NCBI RefSeq assembly: GCF_030704535.1
Contig: NC_081813.1
Coordinates: forward strand, 466,501-530,500
Direction: 5' to 3'
DNA from: Vitis vinifera
Taxonomy: Eukaryota > Streptophyta > Magnoliopsida > Vitales > Vitaceae
DNA length: 64,000 nt
Part shown: piece after piece, positions 45,011 through 58,700 of the stretch
Position numbering within the stretch: position 1 is the first letter of the stretch
How the letters are laid out: each line of letters opens with the position of its first letter
Notes under the pieces: model-generated
What the model saw: the letters and a program-made list of their open reading frames with translations, nothing else
The model's database searches: none
What the model was told of the DNA's origin: nothing
Translations under genes and position numbers: made by a program

Positions 45011-46933
45011 GTTTAGTTTAAGAAGAATAGACATGAAGAAGAAACTGATCATGTTTCCAAAGCAATACACAATATGCAATGAGGGCAGTGCAGAGTTGCT
45101 TTTCTAGTAAAATCATGCTTGGATTCATGGGAAGATGCTTTAAAACATTTTAAGGATTGTTTGGTAGCAGACAACCAAAAAGGACATCTTCAGAAACAGC
45201 GAAACTTGCAATGAGAAACAGAAACATATATGATATGAAATTCCATCTAGGGCAGAGGTTAATATCAACAATGTGAATACCAGTTTTGTGCTTTTCCGGA
45301 ACTTTTTTGTTGGGCACTGTTCTCCCCCTGCAAAGAAATACACAGAACAAAAAAAAGAAGAATTCAACATGAATTTGTGAGAAGCATGATGCATAATTCC
45401 AGGATATTCTATGCTAGGTAATGCTCCCTGGGCACTTAAGGTGCTAGCAATTCTCTTGTGATGGAACCATGAAACACTGAAATCATGGAGACAAATTCCA
45501 CTTATCAAAAAGTGAAAAGAAAAGGAAAAAGCTTAGACGCAATTTATCTAAGACTAGTTTACAATCTATGAAAAGGGAAAAGGAAAAGCAGCATCATTTG
45601 ATAATTATTCTTCTACCCGGTTTTAGAAATCTAAAAAGAAAGCAGCAATCGATTAATCTTGTCACACAATCTATATTAGTTCCTCCTTACATTATATATG
45701 AGGCATAAAGGTCTTTAGTTTGTGAACTACATGTAAATGGAAGCAAGAACCTGGAATGAGTTTTGATGTCTTGGGAGTCCTTCATCCATCATTTTTCCTA
45801 ATTACTTGATTGGGAATCTCAATGTGGTTTGAAATCTATGATTTAAGTGTGGCAGCATTCTACGGTCAGGTTGAATTGCTAAAGTGCAAATATTCTCTTA
45901 TTAGCTTCACTGTTCATCTTTGAAGTAAGAGAATATGCTAGTTCAGTACGAATTCCGACAGGATTTTATCTATTCACATCACTCTGGTTGTCTGTCTATT
46001 TGGACTTCCAAACATTAATCTGCTCTTTAGGTTAATTTGACAAAACTAACTTAAACTTTGTAGGGGCCTTCTGATCAAGTTTATCATTTCTAAAGAAGAA
46101 AGGGTCCAATATGCAGATATTGCGAAAATATGAGCAGTCTCCCCATATTAACTTTTCACAATCAGATTGACTCTAGAATATCAGCAACAACAGCAAGCAA
46201 GTGGATGGTGGAGGAAAATACTGTATACATCAAAGACCAACGAAGGAATCTTTCATTACAAGGCTCACTAAGATCCTGCACAGAAGACTACCTTATAGGC
46301 TGTCCATCTCACAGTGCATGGGTCATTTTAGTTTTTTTGGATTGACCCGATAGCTGTTGAGAAATTCAATCTTGTGAGTGTGTCCTTTCAGCCTAGAAAG
46401 CTAATACTAGACCCAGTTAGAATTTTCAAATCAACAGGTATTTGAATAATTGGGACAGCAAGGGAGGAACTAAAGAAATATTTCTATGATCCTCTTCTAA
46501 GACCCTGCTGACACACCTGGGGACATTACCTTTCCAGTACTGATAATCATACCATGAGTTAAGTTGCCAAGCATCTACCCTGCAACTTTCCTCCCAGTAA
46601 ACATGGTTTATTTTCACATCCCAGAATCCAGATCTCCAAGGTAAGAACTAGAACAATCCCAGAATTATGACCAGAAAAACTCTGTTTCTTGTTTGAATGC
46701 CTTGAAAATCAAAACCTAAAGGATGTTTTAACGGACTTAACCTTGTCCATAAGGTTCACAACAGCGGGGACTGTGTATTCTGAGATGCACTTTCCCAAAG
46801 GATCCCTCCTCTCTGCTCCATGTCAGTGTGTTGACAAAAGGACCATTAATTCAATGCAACACAACTAAAGGAATGAAATGACCCTAACCTCTCAATAATA
46901 AGCCGGATTGGTAATTTTAACTTTTAAGATCCT

Positions 46934-47198
46934 CTAAGGACTGTTTGGTAACTATTTTTAAAAACAGTTTTCTAACTTAGGAAACATGTTTAGGAAACCT
47001 TTGACAATAAAACAAATTTAAGTTGTTTCAAGTTGTTCCTCATAAAGTGTCGTGACAATTAAAAAGATGGAGTAAGCCGAAAAAACTATTTTCCTTTTTT
47101 GAGTTGTCAAACAAAATGTTATTCCTGCAAACAATTGAGAACTGATGTCAAAAACTGTTTTTCGAAAACTGTTTTTAAAAAGCATTGCCAAACATATG
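46934..47198. mobile_element. MITE-like element with about 35-bp terminal inverted repeats
   Basis: Left end GGACTGTTTGGTAACTATTT then TTAAAAACAGTTTTC; the inverse of the right end reads AGCATATGTTTGGCAATGCT then TTTTAAAAACAGTTTTC. About 265 bp with no open frame. A partial relative (GGGCCTATTGGGCAATTG then TTTTTAAAAAACAG) lies near 61770 in a CIP7 intron. Confidence 0.65.
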
Positions 47199-47500
47199 CT
47201 TTGTTTCTTCCTACCTAAGGAGAAGGCTAACAGGGGAGAAGGCTAACAGCCAATGCTTTGAACTCCTTGACAGAACACTACAACAAATATTAAATAAAAA
47301 AAATAAAAAAATCTATCCCTATCATATTTACCCTATAAAATAGCATTTCCAGGTAGAAACTTCTAATTCTTTATTTAAAAATAAAAACATAAGTCAGTCC
47401 AAAATTGCTTGTTTGAAAAACATCACATGAATTGTTTTCATTTAATGCAAAGGATTCCAAAAGTTTCCATCATGGGAAGAGGTGAGATTATATTTTCAAG

Positions 47501-47571
47501 TTTCATATTCTAAAGATAAGGGCATACAGAAAGCAAGTTTTCATATTTTAAAGATAAGGGACCTGCAGTGC
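47501..47571. repeat. Short tandem duplication
   Basis: TTTCATATTCTAAAGATAAG and TTTCATATTTTAAAGATAAG follow each other at a spacing of about 45 bp. Confidence 0.6.
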
Positions 47572-49398
47572 ACGGGGAGGCTTAAACGAGAAGATGCCAT
47601 CAGAGTCGGGCACCAAATTATAATCAACAATATCACATGATATGATCAGTCATGTAATGAGAGATGTAACTCTGAATCAACTAAAGCATTATGATATGCA
47701 CCAAATTGTGAAATACTAGAACAATAAATTGAGGAAACAACATTATCCCAAAAGCAATGCTATACAAATGTTCGGTTACTGCCCTATAATTCCAACTTGG
47801 CATGCCTAATAAAAAAGTTAGGCATTAATTCAAAGAAGACACGGATTCTACCTATCACAGCCACCGACATTATTTTCAGCATAGTTTAGTTCAACCCACC
47901 CTCCCCTTCAATCAACAACACGAGCTCTAATCTTGTGAAGTAAACCACTGATAAACAATGCATACCCTTTTAAGAATCAAGAAGAAACAGAGATATACGA
48001 TAAAAAAGAGGGAAATTTACACAAGTTTCAGTGGCCAAATTGAAAGTGCTTTTGAATTTGACAACAGTGACTTCATCACTTAATGGAATTGTGAGCTTGT
48101 CTTTTTTTGCTAGCACCCGGATCTTTTAATTGATGAGATGTCCTAAAGCCAGGCTTTAGCCAATGTTTAAGGTATAAAGCCTATGACAAGATAGTTTGTC
48201 CTCTCTGTGGAATTTGATGATGCAAACCTTTATAAAATTTGCTGCTTGCTTTACATAAGGAGCAAATCCATAACAACTGAGATAAAATATTATTGCTTGA
48301 TGGTGCAATGGTCAAATGTCTTCTAAATAATTACCTAGATGGAAGATTGGGAATTCTTTATTCTTACTTTTAGCAGGAACAATTGTTTAATATTTCGAGA
48401 AGGTAAGAATTCAAATACTAACATACAAGCATCAGATTTTCTTGCTTCCAAAGGTATCATAGGATGCGAGATTTTCGGATAAGCAATCAACAACAAGCCC
48501 ATTACCAAAAATCTTGAAGATAGAAAGGGGAATTGGGGTGTCGGTGGAATTAGAACACTGGACAAAGCACCAAAGTGGGATCATAGAGAAAAGGTTGATA
48601 CTTGATAGTAACATCCCTACAGGTCCAAGGTTGAATGATGTTCAGTTTCCCATAACAAGCAAAAATCATGATTACTTCAGAGAAAATCATGGAAACCCTT
48701 TTGCTCATAAATCCAAAAATTCAATTCCCATAACATCCAAACAATTTGATTTCAACCCAGTTCACTCTTTCCCATGTCAATCAAAATACAGAACCCTATA
48801 AAATAAAAATAATTAAAAAAAAAAAAAAAAACACAAGAGAACCCAGTCAACGAATCAATCCAAAAACACCAACCAGTGATAGTGCAAAATCAAAGAAAGA
48901 AATCATCACACTTCATAATAAACAAATGGAAATAACTGCATGAAATTTTGCTCTGTAAAATTCCCAAAAAAAAAAAGCCCAGAAAAGCAAACGTTAGAAA
49001 TTTAAACGAAGAAGCACTTACCTGAGCTAGAACCAGGCTTGTTCTTGAGTTGGTGATCTCCGGGAGAAATCGGGAAATAGTAAAGAAATGAATAGGCTTG
49101 AAGCAGATGGATAAGAGAAACAGTGGTGCCCTTCTCGGCGACCACTGTCCGCCGGAGCCGGAGGAAGTAGCTCAGTGCAGAAAGGTGTCCGATCCTGGCG
49201 AATTGGCCTCCTCCTTCAGTGTTTTTCTTTACTTTTTTGTTTCATTTTTAGTTCTAGCTTTTTTTTTTTTTTTTTGAATATTAGAATATCAAGTGTTTAT
49301 AGATAAGTAATATGATTATATTTAGTTTCAAACAACTTAAGGAAAAATGTGATGAAAATAAAATAAAGAGGAAAGGTGAAGAAAAATATAAAAAATTA

Positions 49399-49800
49399 AT
49401 AAATTTAAAGTTTATAAATTATTTTTATGTATTTCTTTAAAATCATTTCACTTGATTTCATCTATTTTATAAAAATTAAATAATTTTAAATTGTATAAAT
49501 TTCTAACTATTTTAATATTTTTAACTATATTTGATTTTATTTTGTATATTTTATCATAAAATCAAATATGAAAAAAATCATTTTTCTTAAGTTATATTTG
49601 ACTCTCCTAAATTATTAGGGAAATAAAAAATTAAAAAAAAAAATTTTCTTATGTTTGATTTTATTATGAAAAATATAAAAGAATATAAAACATAATTAAA
49701 ATAGTTAAAAACCTATGAAATTTCAAATTATTTAATATTTATATTAAATAATTAAAATAAGTTTAAATAATATATAAAAATAATTTATTAATTTTAAATC
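49399..49800. repeat. Long AT-rich inverted repeat (foldback element)
   Basis: The arm at about 49399-49590 matches the reverse complement of about 49620-49800. Paired landmarks include TAAATTATTTTTATGTATT with TAAATTATTTTTATATATT, TAACTATTTTAATA with TAACTATTTTAATT, and ATAAAATCAAATATGA with ATAAAATCAAACATAAG. The loop is only about 30 bp. The outer flanks (from about 49310 and to about 49935) are weakly alike in inverse orientation too, so the whole may be one MITE. No gene inside. Confidence 0.65.
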
Positions 49801-52800
49801 TAGTTTTATTTTTTTATACTGTTCCTCTCAAAAAAAAATTCTTACAATCCCTTCAAATTTTTTGGAAATAAATATAGTTTTAATATTTTTTTTTTCTTTT
49901 CTTAGCATTTTCTAAAAATCAAACATATTCTATGAAAATCACTCTGAAGTGATTTAGAAAAGGGTTGAAAGCATTTCCTCGTGATATCTAGCCAATTTGA
50001 AACAAAATTTAAATCATGTGTGTCACTTTATAAATCTTTTTAGATAATGACTTGCTCTTCATTAAATATAAGAGTTATTGTTTGTCTAATTGAAAAGTTA
50101 TTAAAAAAATTTGATTTGTGACAAGTTAGGCTTTTAAAGACATAAAGAGGCATGATATATATATTAATTAAAATGAATTTTTGTAAGATGATAGGACCAC
50201 TCAAGTGGTGGTTAAGTGCACTAAAGAGCTTGTGTCAATTTTGCAAAAGATTGACATAATATTTTCGGGATTTCATGCAAATCATATCTAGAAACCTTGA
50301 GATACTAACATCTTCAAACTCTATACCTATATATACCTTATTATAACATTTTTAGGGTTAAAAGAGATTTTTTTTATTGTTGGTATTGAGAGAGTCTCGT
50401 TGAAAGAAAATTTAACGAGTCATACCATTCACAATCTCTCATTTGAATGATTCATTCAAGAAAATAGGGTTGAAGGTTTGCATCCCTCTAACAAGACTAA
50501 AGAGTATTCATTAGAATAATTGAAAGTTGTTACGTCACGAATGTTGATCAAGTTGTAAATATTAGAGAGTAAGTCTTTAAGGTAAAATGATCAAGTAAAT
50601 TTATGTAACTTTATCTCATATAGTGGATTTAGATTAACAATTTTAGACCATGTGATTTTTTATCTCCATAGTTAGCATGAGAGTTTTTCACATAAATTTT
50701 TTTTATTATCTCAAGTATCTCTTGATTATATTGACTGACTAGATATTTTATTTATCATTACTATTTTGTAAGGAAAAATTATGTATAAGATATAATATTT
50801 ATTTTATAAATTTTTAGTTACACCAATCCACCTCGCTCGGTGTCACCCACTCTGGTTTTTCATAAATGTTTATAATATATTCCTTGCTAACAAAAGCACT
50901 ATAAACGCATTAATCAATGTTATTTTCAATTAAAGTCATAAAATATAACTATCATTGATTATGTAATAAACTCATTTTAATCACGTTCACACATTTTTCG
51001 TAAAACCCACTAAAGCTAATGATAAATAACATCTATATAGAATGAGATGAGTTATTGTAAATGTTAATCATAACCTATATTTCAATGGGATGTAATAAAA
51101 ATATTGTGTTTATATATACAATGAGTTTTTCTTAATCATGTAAACGTATTTTAAAGTTATTAAGATTTATTGAATAAAAAACAAATAATTTTGGAATAAA
51201 CCATTACAAGTTACAAGTATATGTCGGGTTTCTAAATTGATTTTCAAATCATATATTGAAATAATTTTTTCAAAGTTTTTGATATGATCGCATTTTTTGA
51301 AAGGCTTTGAGGTAATAGGTTGGAAACTAAGATGCTTATCGTAGCTTATTATTTTTTTCTTGGCCGCTTCATTATTATCATCAAGTAAATAACAAAAAGG
51401 GTAATAGAAGCAAATCAATGGAACGCCATTCTCTTTCTCCCCTACTCATTGTGGCATTAGTTTCCCCATTTTCTCTGTCTGTCTCTCTCTCTCTCTCATT
51501 TTCCCAGTAACCAAACACATTTTCAACAGATTTCCTCTTTCATGATAAAGACGTGGCGAGCAACCATCTAATTTGATGCCATAAGTCAATGGTGTACAGG
51601 TGCCCCCACCGACCATCCAAGTGGTGGGTAACCACTAAATTCAAATGCAAACCCTTAGAAATTTTATTTTAAAAAATAAAAATAAAAAATAAAAAAGAAG
51701 GTCGACTCATCATGCAATTAGGATTCTTAGATCCAAAATGATTCAATGGCCCAAACCCATTGACCACAATCCATGAAAGAGGGCCCACACACATAGTGCA
51801 ATCACAACCGTCAAATTCCTCATCATAACACCGCCAAGATTACACTCTTTTTTAAGCTTAACCTCAAAATCATCCAAAAGTCTACAAACCCAAATCAAAT
51901 GATTTTAATTAATCATTACATAATTACATTACATATAACATAAAGTGCCACGTGGCATCCAAAAAGCTCAAGTGATCAATATATAAATATTTGTTGAAAT
52001 TTTTATTTAATTTTGGATAATGGGGTTTATTTTTTTTATTTTTTTTTAGAAAAAGCAAGTGATACGTGTCAAAGGTGTCAACTTCAGCCCAACCAAAGCA
52101 ATCATATTGGCCACTCAAAAAAATGGGTTTCATTTCACACCCGGATGGGGGACTGGCCACATGGCCTTTGAAAGTGAAAGTTCCAAACTATTAAAAACAA
52201 AAGAAAATCATAGAAAAACCAAGAAATCTATGCCAATGACAAGTAGCTTAAAATTGGACGGTTGCCTGTCGTTTGGGAGGTGGGAAAATGCCCCCTCCCA
52301 AATGGCCAAAATGAAGCCATTTTCAATTCAATTAATGCTTCGACAAAAGTAAAATAAGCAACCAAGAAAACTATTTCTAATATTGTATATATCATTACAT
52401 CATTTGAATTTTTTAAATGGATCATACGATCAATGGGATAACGAAAATAATTTCATTTATTTATACTTGGATCTAGATCTTATTTACTTGAATATGAATT
52501 TTATTTTTTTTATAATTTAATATTAATTTTTTTATATCTCGATTTCATATTTTTAAATATTTTATTTAATAAATTAAATTTAACTACAGAATGAACAATT
52601 CAAAATTGAAGTTTGATACAATACCTACTTATCGTGTAACTTAACATTTTTCTTAAACATAATAGTTAAATCATCTTATATTAATAATCCCAAAAACTCT
52701 TATAACTCCCTATTTGTACAATTTTAACATGTTTTCCAAGTTTTTTTTTTTTTTAACTTTTATATTAATTTTTTTTATATCATAATTATTTTAAAAAACT

Positions 52801-52853
52801 TCCTCACCCTTATAAAGTAACAATAATTTAATTGAGATGTGGGTAATAGATAA

Positions 52854-52882
52854 AATAATAATAATAATAATAATAATAATAA
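52854..52882. repeat. (TAA)n microsatellite
   Basis: Uninterrupted ATAATAATA run of about nine units in AT-rich spacer. Confidence 0.85.
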
Positions 52883-54056
52883 TTTGATATTTTGAATTGG
52901 GTGTTCCACAAGTTTGATAACAAAGGTAAAATTTTTGTGAATTGGGTCTACATCTTTGTGTGGAATAAAAGTCAAAGTGAAAATATATCTTTAATTGATG
53001 CCACCACATAGAGTGAAAGAGAAGCTGACCCATCCAAACAGTGAACTAAATTGGTTGGTTCAAATCTATTTATTCCATTTTGCCTACTTTTGAACCTCCC
53101 TTTATATGGTGAGTACTGAGTACTTACCTAGCCAAGGGCTATCCCTCCTCTATGACCTCTCTACAATTTAACTTATGTCAATAGGTGAGAGCCCATATGA
53201 TCTAGGGTTTGGAGACACATAGGGCACCTACCCTATGGAAAATCTAATCACAAATTTTAGTTTAATTAAAGCAAAGCTACCAACTTAGCATTTTATTATA
53301 GTAAAATCCACATCATATAAATTATTTTTAATAAAAATAAAATAATTATGATATTTTAAAAAATGTTAATTAAATAAAAATCCAATTTCTTCATATAAAT
53401 TTGAGGAAAATGATGGCTTTCTACATTTTCAAAATTATGATTTGATCCTTATAAAATATGATTTTTTTTATTTTAAAAAATATTAAATTTACTCTTAAAC
53501 ATAAAATTACTCATACTACAATATTGGACCCAAAAAAAAAAATCAAAAATCTTATTATTATTTTTTACATTCCATATATAATATCTTAATTTAAAAATAT
53601 ATGTATATATATAGGTATTTTTATTTTTATTTATTTTTGGTCATGATCAGTGTCAGTGTCAGGTTTTCCTGGCAGATGATCCAGAGACAAATATTTTCAT
53701 TGTGCAGAGGGCATTTTCAAAAATAAGTGGACAAGTGGCTCTTTTGTCCTTCTGAGGGGTATTATGGTAAAGTAATATCAATCATTTTTTTTTAAAGAAT
53801 TTTGAGAAAAATCAGACTCGCGGCTTGAACCGCACGATGTGTCGACCTTTGACTCTCACTTTCAAAAGCTCCATTTTTATTGAACCGTTAAATGTAGAAT
53901 CTTATTTTCGGGGGGAATGTAGACAGTTGGGTGAGGCTTGATTGCCTGCTGAATTTACCCAATTACCCCTCCTCCTCAATGTGGTCCAACCAAGCCCCTT
54001 AGCTTTCAAAGTAAGTGTACAATCATATCCTCCGGCATTGGTCCTCCTTTCTTTTT

Positions 54057-54058
54057 AC

Positions 54059-54095
<37 letters not shown>

Positions 54096-54096
54096 T
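54057..54096. repeat. (TTA)n microsatellite
   Basis: About twelve uninterrupted ATT units, about 1.7 kb upstream of the CIP7-like start codon. Confidence 0.9.
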
Positions 54097-55175
54097 AAAT
54101 ATGGATATGAATTTGTAGCAGATAAAGCCCTAAACTAATTATTCAATGAGATTAGTATGTGATTTTTTTTGAAAGAGAATTTACAGAATTGATTATAAAA
54201 AAATCATTGCATTTATGAAATGCATAAATATATCATTTGATTATGGGATTTATTATTATTACTTATTAATATTGTTGATTTTAGACATTTTCTAACATAA
54301 TTTATTTATATTTTGAAAAAATAGAAATTCCTATTAATTAAAAAATATTAAATATCAAAATTATATCAAGTATTTTTGGATGTTAAACTTACTATATGAT
54401 TTCATTGACCAACCTAATGTTTTAAATTCCACTTACATTTAACTAATTCAAGAAAGAAAAAAAGGTAATATTATTCTTACTATTCCACTTTTTTTTGCCC
54501 ATTCTCATGTTGTAAAGGTTCTTATGACGATTTTAAAAGTACCTATATTGACATAAATAAAGAGCTAAACAAACCCTCGACATTAAGGTCGATGATCAAA
54601 TTTGATATCATTTATAATAATTTACACCTAATTATGTAAATATTATCGTACTAAATCGAAAAAGTTATTTTTTATCTAGTATTATATATATGTTATTACA
54701 ATGGTAGAAGAAAATGCAATTATATTATTTTACATTTATAATTTATTTTTCTTAAATGCGTATTTAACTTTTTTTAAAAGGAAAAGGGTATAATGGTAAT
54801 TTAGAAAGGAGGGAGGTGAAGTCCAAATGGGTAATTCAAAATGGAGAAAAAGAGAGTGAGTGTCCTGGGGGGTAATCCTTGTTCAGAATTAAGATTACAA
54901 TTAAAATTTTGTCTGAAGCACCCACCACGTCCACCACCATCACTCTCTTCTCTCTCTCTCTACTGTATCTAGAGAGAGAAAGTTAAAAAAGAAAGAAAGG
55001 GAAAAAGAAAAAATAATTTATCATTTTGAGAAAGGAGTAAAGCGAAAACCTTCACCTACGAGACTCCATTGGTGGAGGGTAGGGTTTTCGTAAAACCAAA
55101 AAAACATAAAACACAGCAAAATTCACAACACACACCGCCACTCTTTCAAACCACCCACAGAGGGAGAAGGCCGGA

Positions 55176-55713
55176 ATGTCGGTTCCCACATGACCCGATT
55201 CGGGCGATCCGGTTCAGCCTTCCGAGATCTCGCCGCGTCGCCTGCTCAGGTGAGTTCCGATTTCCGACGATCCATTTCGCATTTGCTTCAATTCTTTCTC
55301 CCACTTTCCAGGGTTTGGTGGAATCAGATCTGGGTTGCTTCTGATTTGTGCTTTGGTTATGCTTCTGTTTGTGGTTTTTGTGGGTAGGATTTGCATTTTT
55401 TGGATTGGTCGATTTGAGTGGCGTCGGTGTTTATTTTCCTCACTCTTTCCGTCTCTAATTTCGTCTCCAATTGGTGGGGTTTGGTGATTGGTTGGATTTT
55501 TTTTAGTTTGTTTGTTTGTTTGCTTGCTTCCTTTTTTCTTTTGTTTTAATGTTTGATTTTTTTTTTGGTTGCAGAATCTACATTGTGGTTCTGAGGTTTT
55601 GTTGGTGGGGTTTTTGATGGTTTTAAGATTTGATTAATCAAGATTATCGCGATCTGCGCTGAGAAGTGCATACATTTGATTATATGAAAGAGGGCGCAGA
55701 AGAGGGAGTGTGA
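55176..55713 (+). promoter_or_regulatory. Three upstream ORFs in the CIP7-like leader
   Basis: Leader exon 1 appears to end at 55249 (GCTCAG|GTGAGT) and leader exon 2 starts at 55575 after TTGCAG. Short ORFs start at 55176 (MSVPT, stop), 55617 (MVLRFD, stop) and 55684 (MKEGAEEGV, stop at 55711-55713), all before the main ATG at 55730. Such uORFs usually lower or regulate translation of the main frame. The last ends only 16 bp before the main ATG. Confidence 0.6.
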
Positions 55714-55729
55714 GTACAATCGAAGGAAA

Positions 55730-58700
55730 ATGAAATCGGACGGGGCTCTTGACTATGCTGTATTCCAGTTGTCGCCCAAGCGGTCAAGGTGAGGATATTG
55801 TGGATGGGGTTTTATATTATGGAGATATTTCTATATTTGGTATTGATGTTTGTTGGGTTTCATTTTGGGCAGATGTGAATTATTTGTTTCCAGAGATGGA
55901 AACACTGAGAAGCTTGCATCGGGATTGGTAAAGCCATTTGTGACTCATTTGAAGGTTGTGGAAGAACAGGTCGCATTGGCAGTTCAGTCTATTAAGCTCG
56001 AAGTTGAAAAATATAAAAATGCTGATTTGTGGTTCACTAAAGGAACGCTGGAGAGGTATGCTGATTTTCTGTGGAAAATTATTCGGCTTCTTGTGAACAG
56101 AGTTTGAAGTAGAAGTGGGTCTATTTTCGGCCTTTTGATTTGATTCGAGCTTCTTGTTTTTCAGGTTTGTGAGGTTTGTTAGTACACCAGAGGTTTTGGA
56201 ACTGGTCAATACATTTGATGCAGAGGTGTCTCAGTTGGAAGCAGCCCGGACAATCTATTCGCAGGTAGGAGCTCCCAGGTTATTCATTGGAGAATATTTG
56301 CAATAATAATCCTGTGGCATACCCTTTATTTTACTGAATTTTGGGACTCTTCTATTTCAGGGGGTAGGAGATCCGGTTTCCAGCGCATCAGGTAGGTCTC
56401 ATTGCTTTGAATGAACTCTTTCAACTTTAATTTGTCTAAAATTACTTCCATATAGAATTTAATGCTGGTCCATTCTTTTTCTTTTTCTCTGTGCCCTTTT
56501 AAATACACATGTAACTATGGTGTTTACATGAGATTTTGAATTCCTTATATTTCCTTGTGTGGCATTCTTCATTATGTATGAAGAGGAATCATGTCTAGTT
56601 CATTCCTTCCCATTTTTCACTTTATCTCTGATGAGGCATAAGTGGGACTGCTCACGGAGAAAGTTACTAGAAACAGAGGAATAGTTGCATAGCTAGGTTT
56701 AGTGATCTACCAATGACAGTAGTGGTTTTTGATGTCTTGGTTAGAAACCCTTAGCAGGATGGATGAAGTGAAGAAATATTTTTTTGGAGCGTTGTGTTCA
56801 ATAAATGCCATGTCATTCACTACATCATGTTGCAGGTTTGCTATGTAGGCAGCCCATTTTATATAGGAGAACCTTAGATTGTCTATCTACAATTAAACAA
56901 GTTGAGCTAGGGTTTCACTCCTTTATGATAAGCAGAGGAATGAGGAATTAACATTGTGGCTGTGAGAATAAAAGTGAGAAAAAGGAAAAAGAAAAAGATA
57001 GAGAAGAAAAGATAAGGAAACCTTAGAGCCTCACTAAGGGCTTCTAGAGGTTTCACTCTAAAAGCAAAATAATGGAGTTTTACCATTGGAAATTGCAAGG
57101 TATGCAAAAACATAATATTATTCATCATAATTTCATTTTATAACAATTAACCTTATTCATAGGCTTTAGGAAGCCCTAAAAACTCAATTAAATGATGTCA
57201 AAAGAATCCTAACCTTACAATAACTTATTATGACCCTTAGTTCTTTCTCAGAACTCCTAAAACCTTCCAAATGATAAAATGAAAAAGAAAAGAAAACCTT
57301 TCTTTCTAGAATTAAAAAAATTAAAAAGTTATAGGAACTTCTTGTAATAGGAATTTCTAATAAAGAAGATTTTCTAAATTCTAAAATGATTTGAAACAGA
57401 AACTTCTAGAAAAAACCTTTTTTTAAAATATAACAGCTTAACTTAAATAGATTTTTCCAATAAAAAATTCTCAAATTTTAAATGAGGCTTACATACCTAC
57501 TAATTACTAATTATGATGGTAAAGAACCCAAATTAGCAAAATCGTCCTTTTTTTTTTCATGAGTATACCTTGAAGACTCACCTCTAGACACTGTCAATGC
57601 TTGGTAATATTTATTCAAATTTAAATTGAATGATGTCTATATGCAATAACAAAAATAAGAACTTTCCTATTAGAAAAGTAAGAAAAAAAAAGGAGGAAAA
57701 GTGAGAGCTTAGAGATGGCACCAGTAGGTGATAAGAGAAATGTGATTAAACGTGAAGGGCATTAAAAGGATAAAGAAAGAGCCAAATAGGATGGATAATG
57801 ATTCAATAAGGAAAAACCAATGGTTTAGCAGAAGATTAGGTTGATGATGGGGCAAGCAGGGAAGAAATAAGGCCTTAGTTGATTGTGTATAGGTTGATAA
57901 GGTTTCTTGTGGTTGAGTTGTATGGAGGAATGCAGTTGCCAATTTTGACCTCCCATGAATTTATCTGCTCTTGGTAGCTTGGACATAAATGCAAGAAATT
58001 CTTGCTTATACTTGTGCTAAAATGACTTCTGTTTCTTATTTTCTTTTTCCATAGTGGTAGGAGAGGCTATGAATTCTTGAAGTAATACCTTAGACCTTAA
58101 ATATCTCAACCTTAAAATCAAGCTTGAAAACAAAATTGAGTGAGTTGAAAAATTCATGTCTTGTTCCTTTGGTGGCTGCAATGATACATGATTGTAAGCC
58201 TGGATTTTAACTAAGAGTAGTGACAATGTTAAGGCATTTTTCATGTGCATTAATGGTTATGGGAAGGAATTTTTAGGATTGTGGTGTTCATCTATCAGCC
58301 ATGGGAAGCTCATTCTAACTGTCCTTCCATAATATGAATAACATGGGACTATGCATGGGTCTAAAGAACACAAAACTTGATTCTTGGGTTGTGGATTAGT
58401 TTGGCACTCCATGTTAGGTTCCTTAAGGATGGAATTCTTGCTGGAATGGCTTGGGTGTCGCTTACGGAGGGCGTCTGTGAAACACTTGCAAAAGTAACTT
58501 TGTGTAGTCATGCTCAGCTGCATGTTTATCTTCTGCAGTGAAATTTAAAACTAAAATTGATGTTTTAGGCTGAGTGGTACATGGTTTTGCCTCTCTTGGT
58601 AACATTTTTCCAGATTGTTCTATCATCTGTTGGCTTAACACGCGGCTTTGAAGTTGAAGTGGTTTTTGTTTCTATCCCCTTGTTGGCACGTCTTTTTCCT

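Larger units (their letters stand above)
45011..49235 (-). other. Unresolved minus-strand transcription unit
   Basis: A CpG-richer block at 49235-49022 ends in a strong donor on the minus strand (GCTCAG|GTAAGTGC). It has no ATG in any frame, so it is best read as a non-coding first exon. Downstream candidate exons with good splice sites are 46812-46742 (donor GTTAAG), 46579-46530 (acceptor GTTGCAG, donor GTAATG) and one starting at 45327 (acceptor TTTGCAG). Joining them gives no continuous frame that starts with ATG. The unit may be a long non-coding RNA or a gene whose other exons I missed. A family cannot be named. Confidence 0.35.
49236..54850. other. Gene-poor spacer left of the CIP7-like gene
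   Basis: No recognisable gene in 5.6 kb. It contains the long inverted repeat at 49399-49800, a CT-rich microsatellite near 51478-51500, a (TAA)n run at about 52854-52882 and a (TTA)n run at about 54057-54094. The frame at 52059-52352 has no family motif. Confidence 0.55.

Noticed and set aside
49022-49235. Coding exon for a membrane-like peptide
   Set aside because: No ATG in any frame and no continuation across the candidate splice sites, so it is kept as an unresolved first exon.
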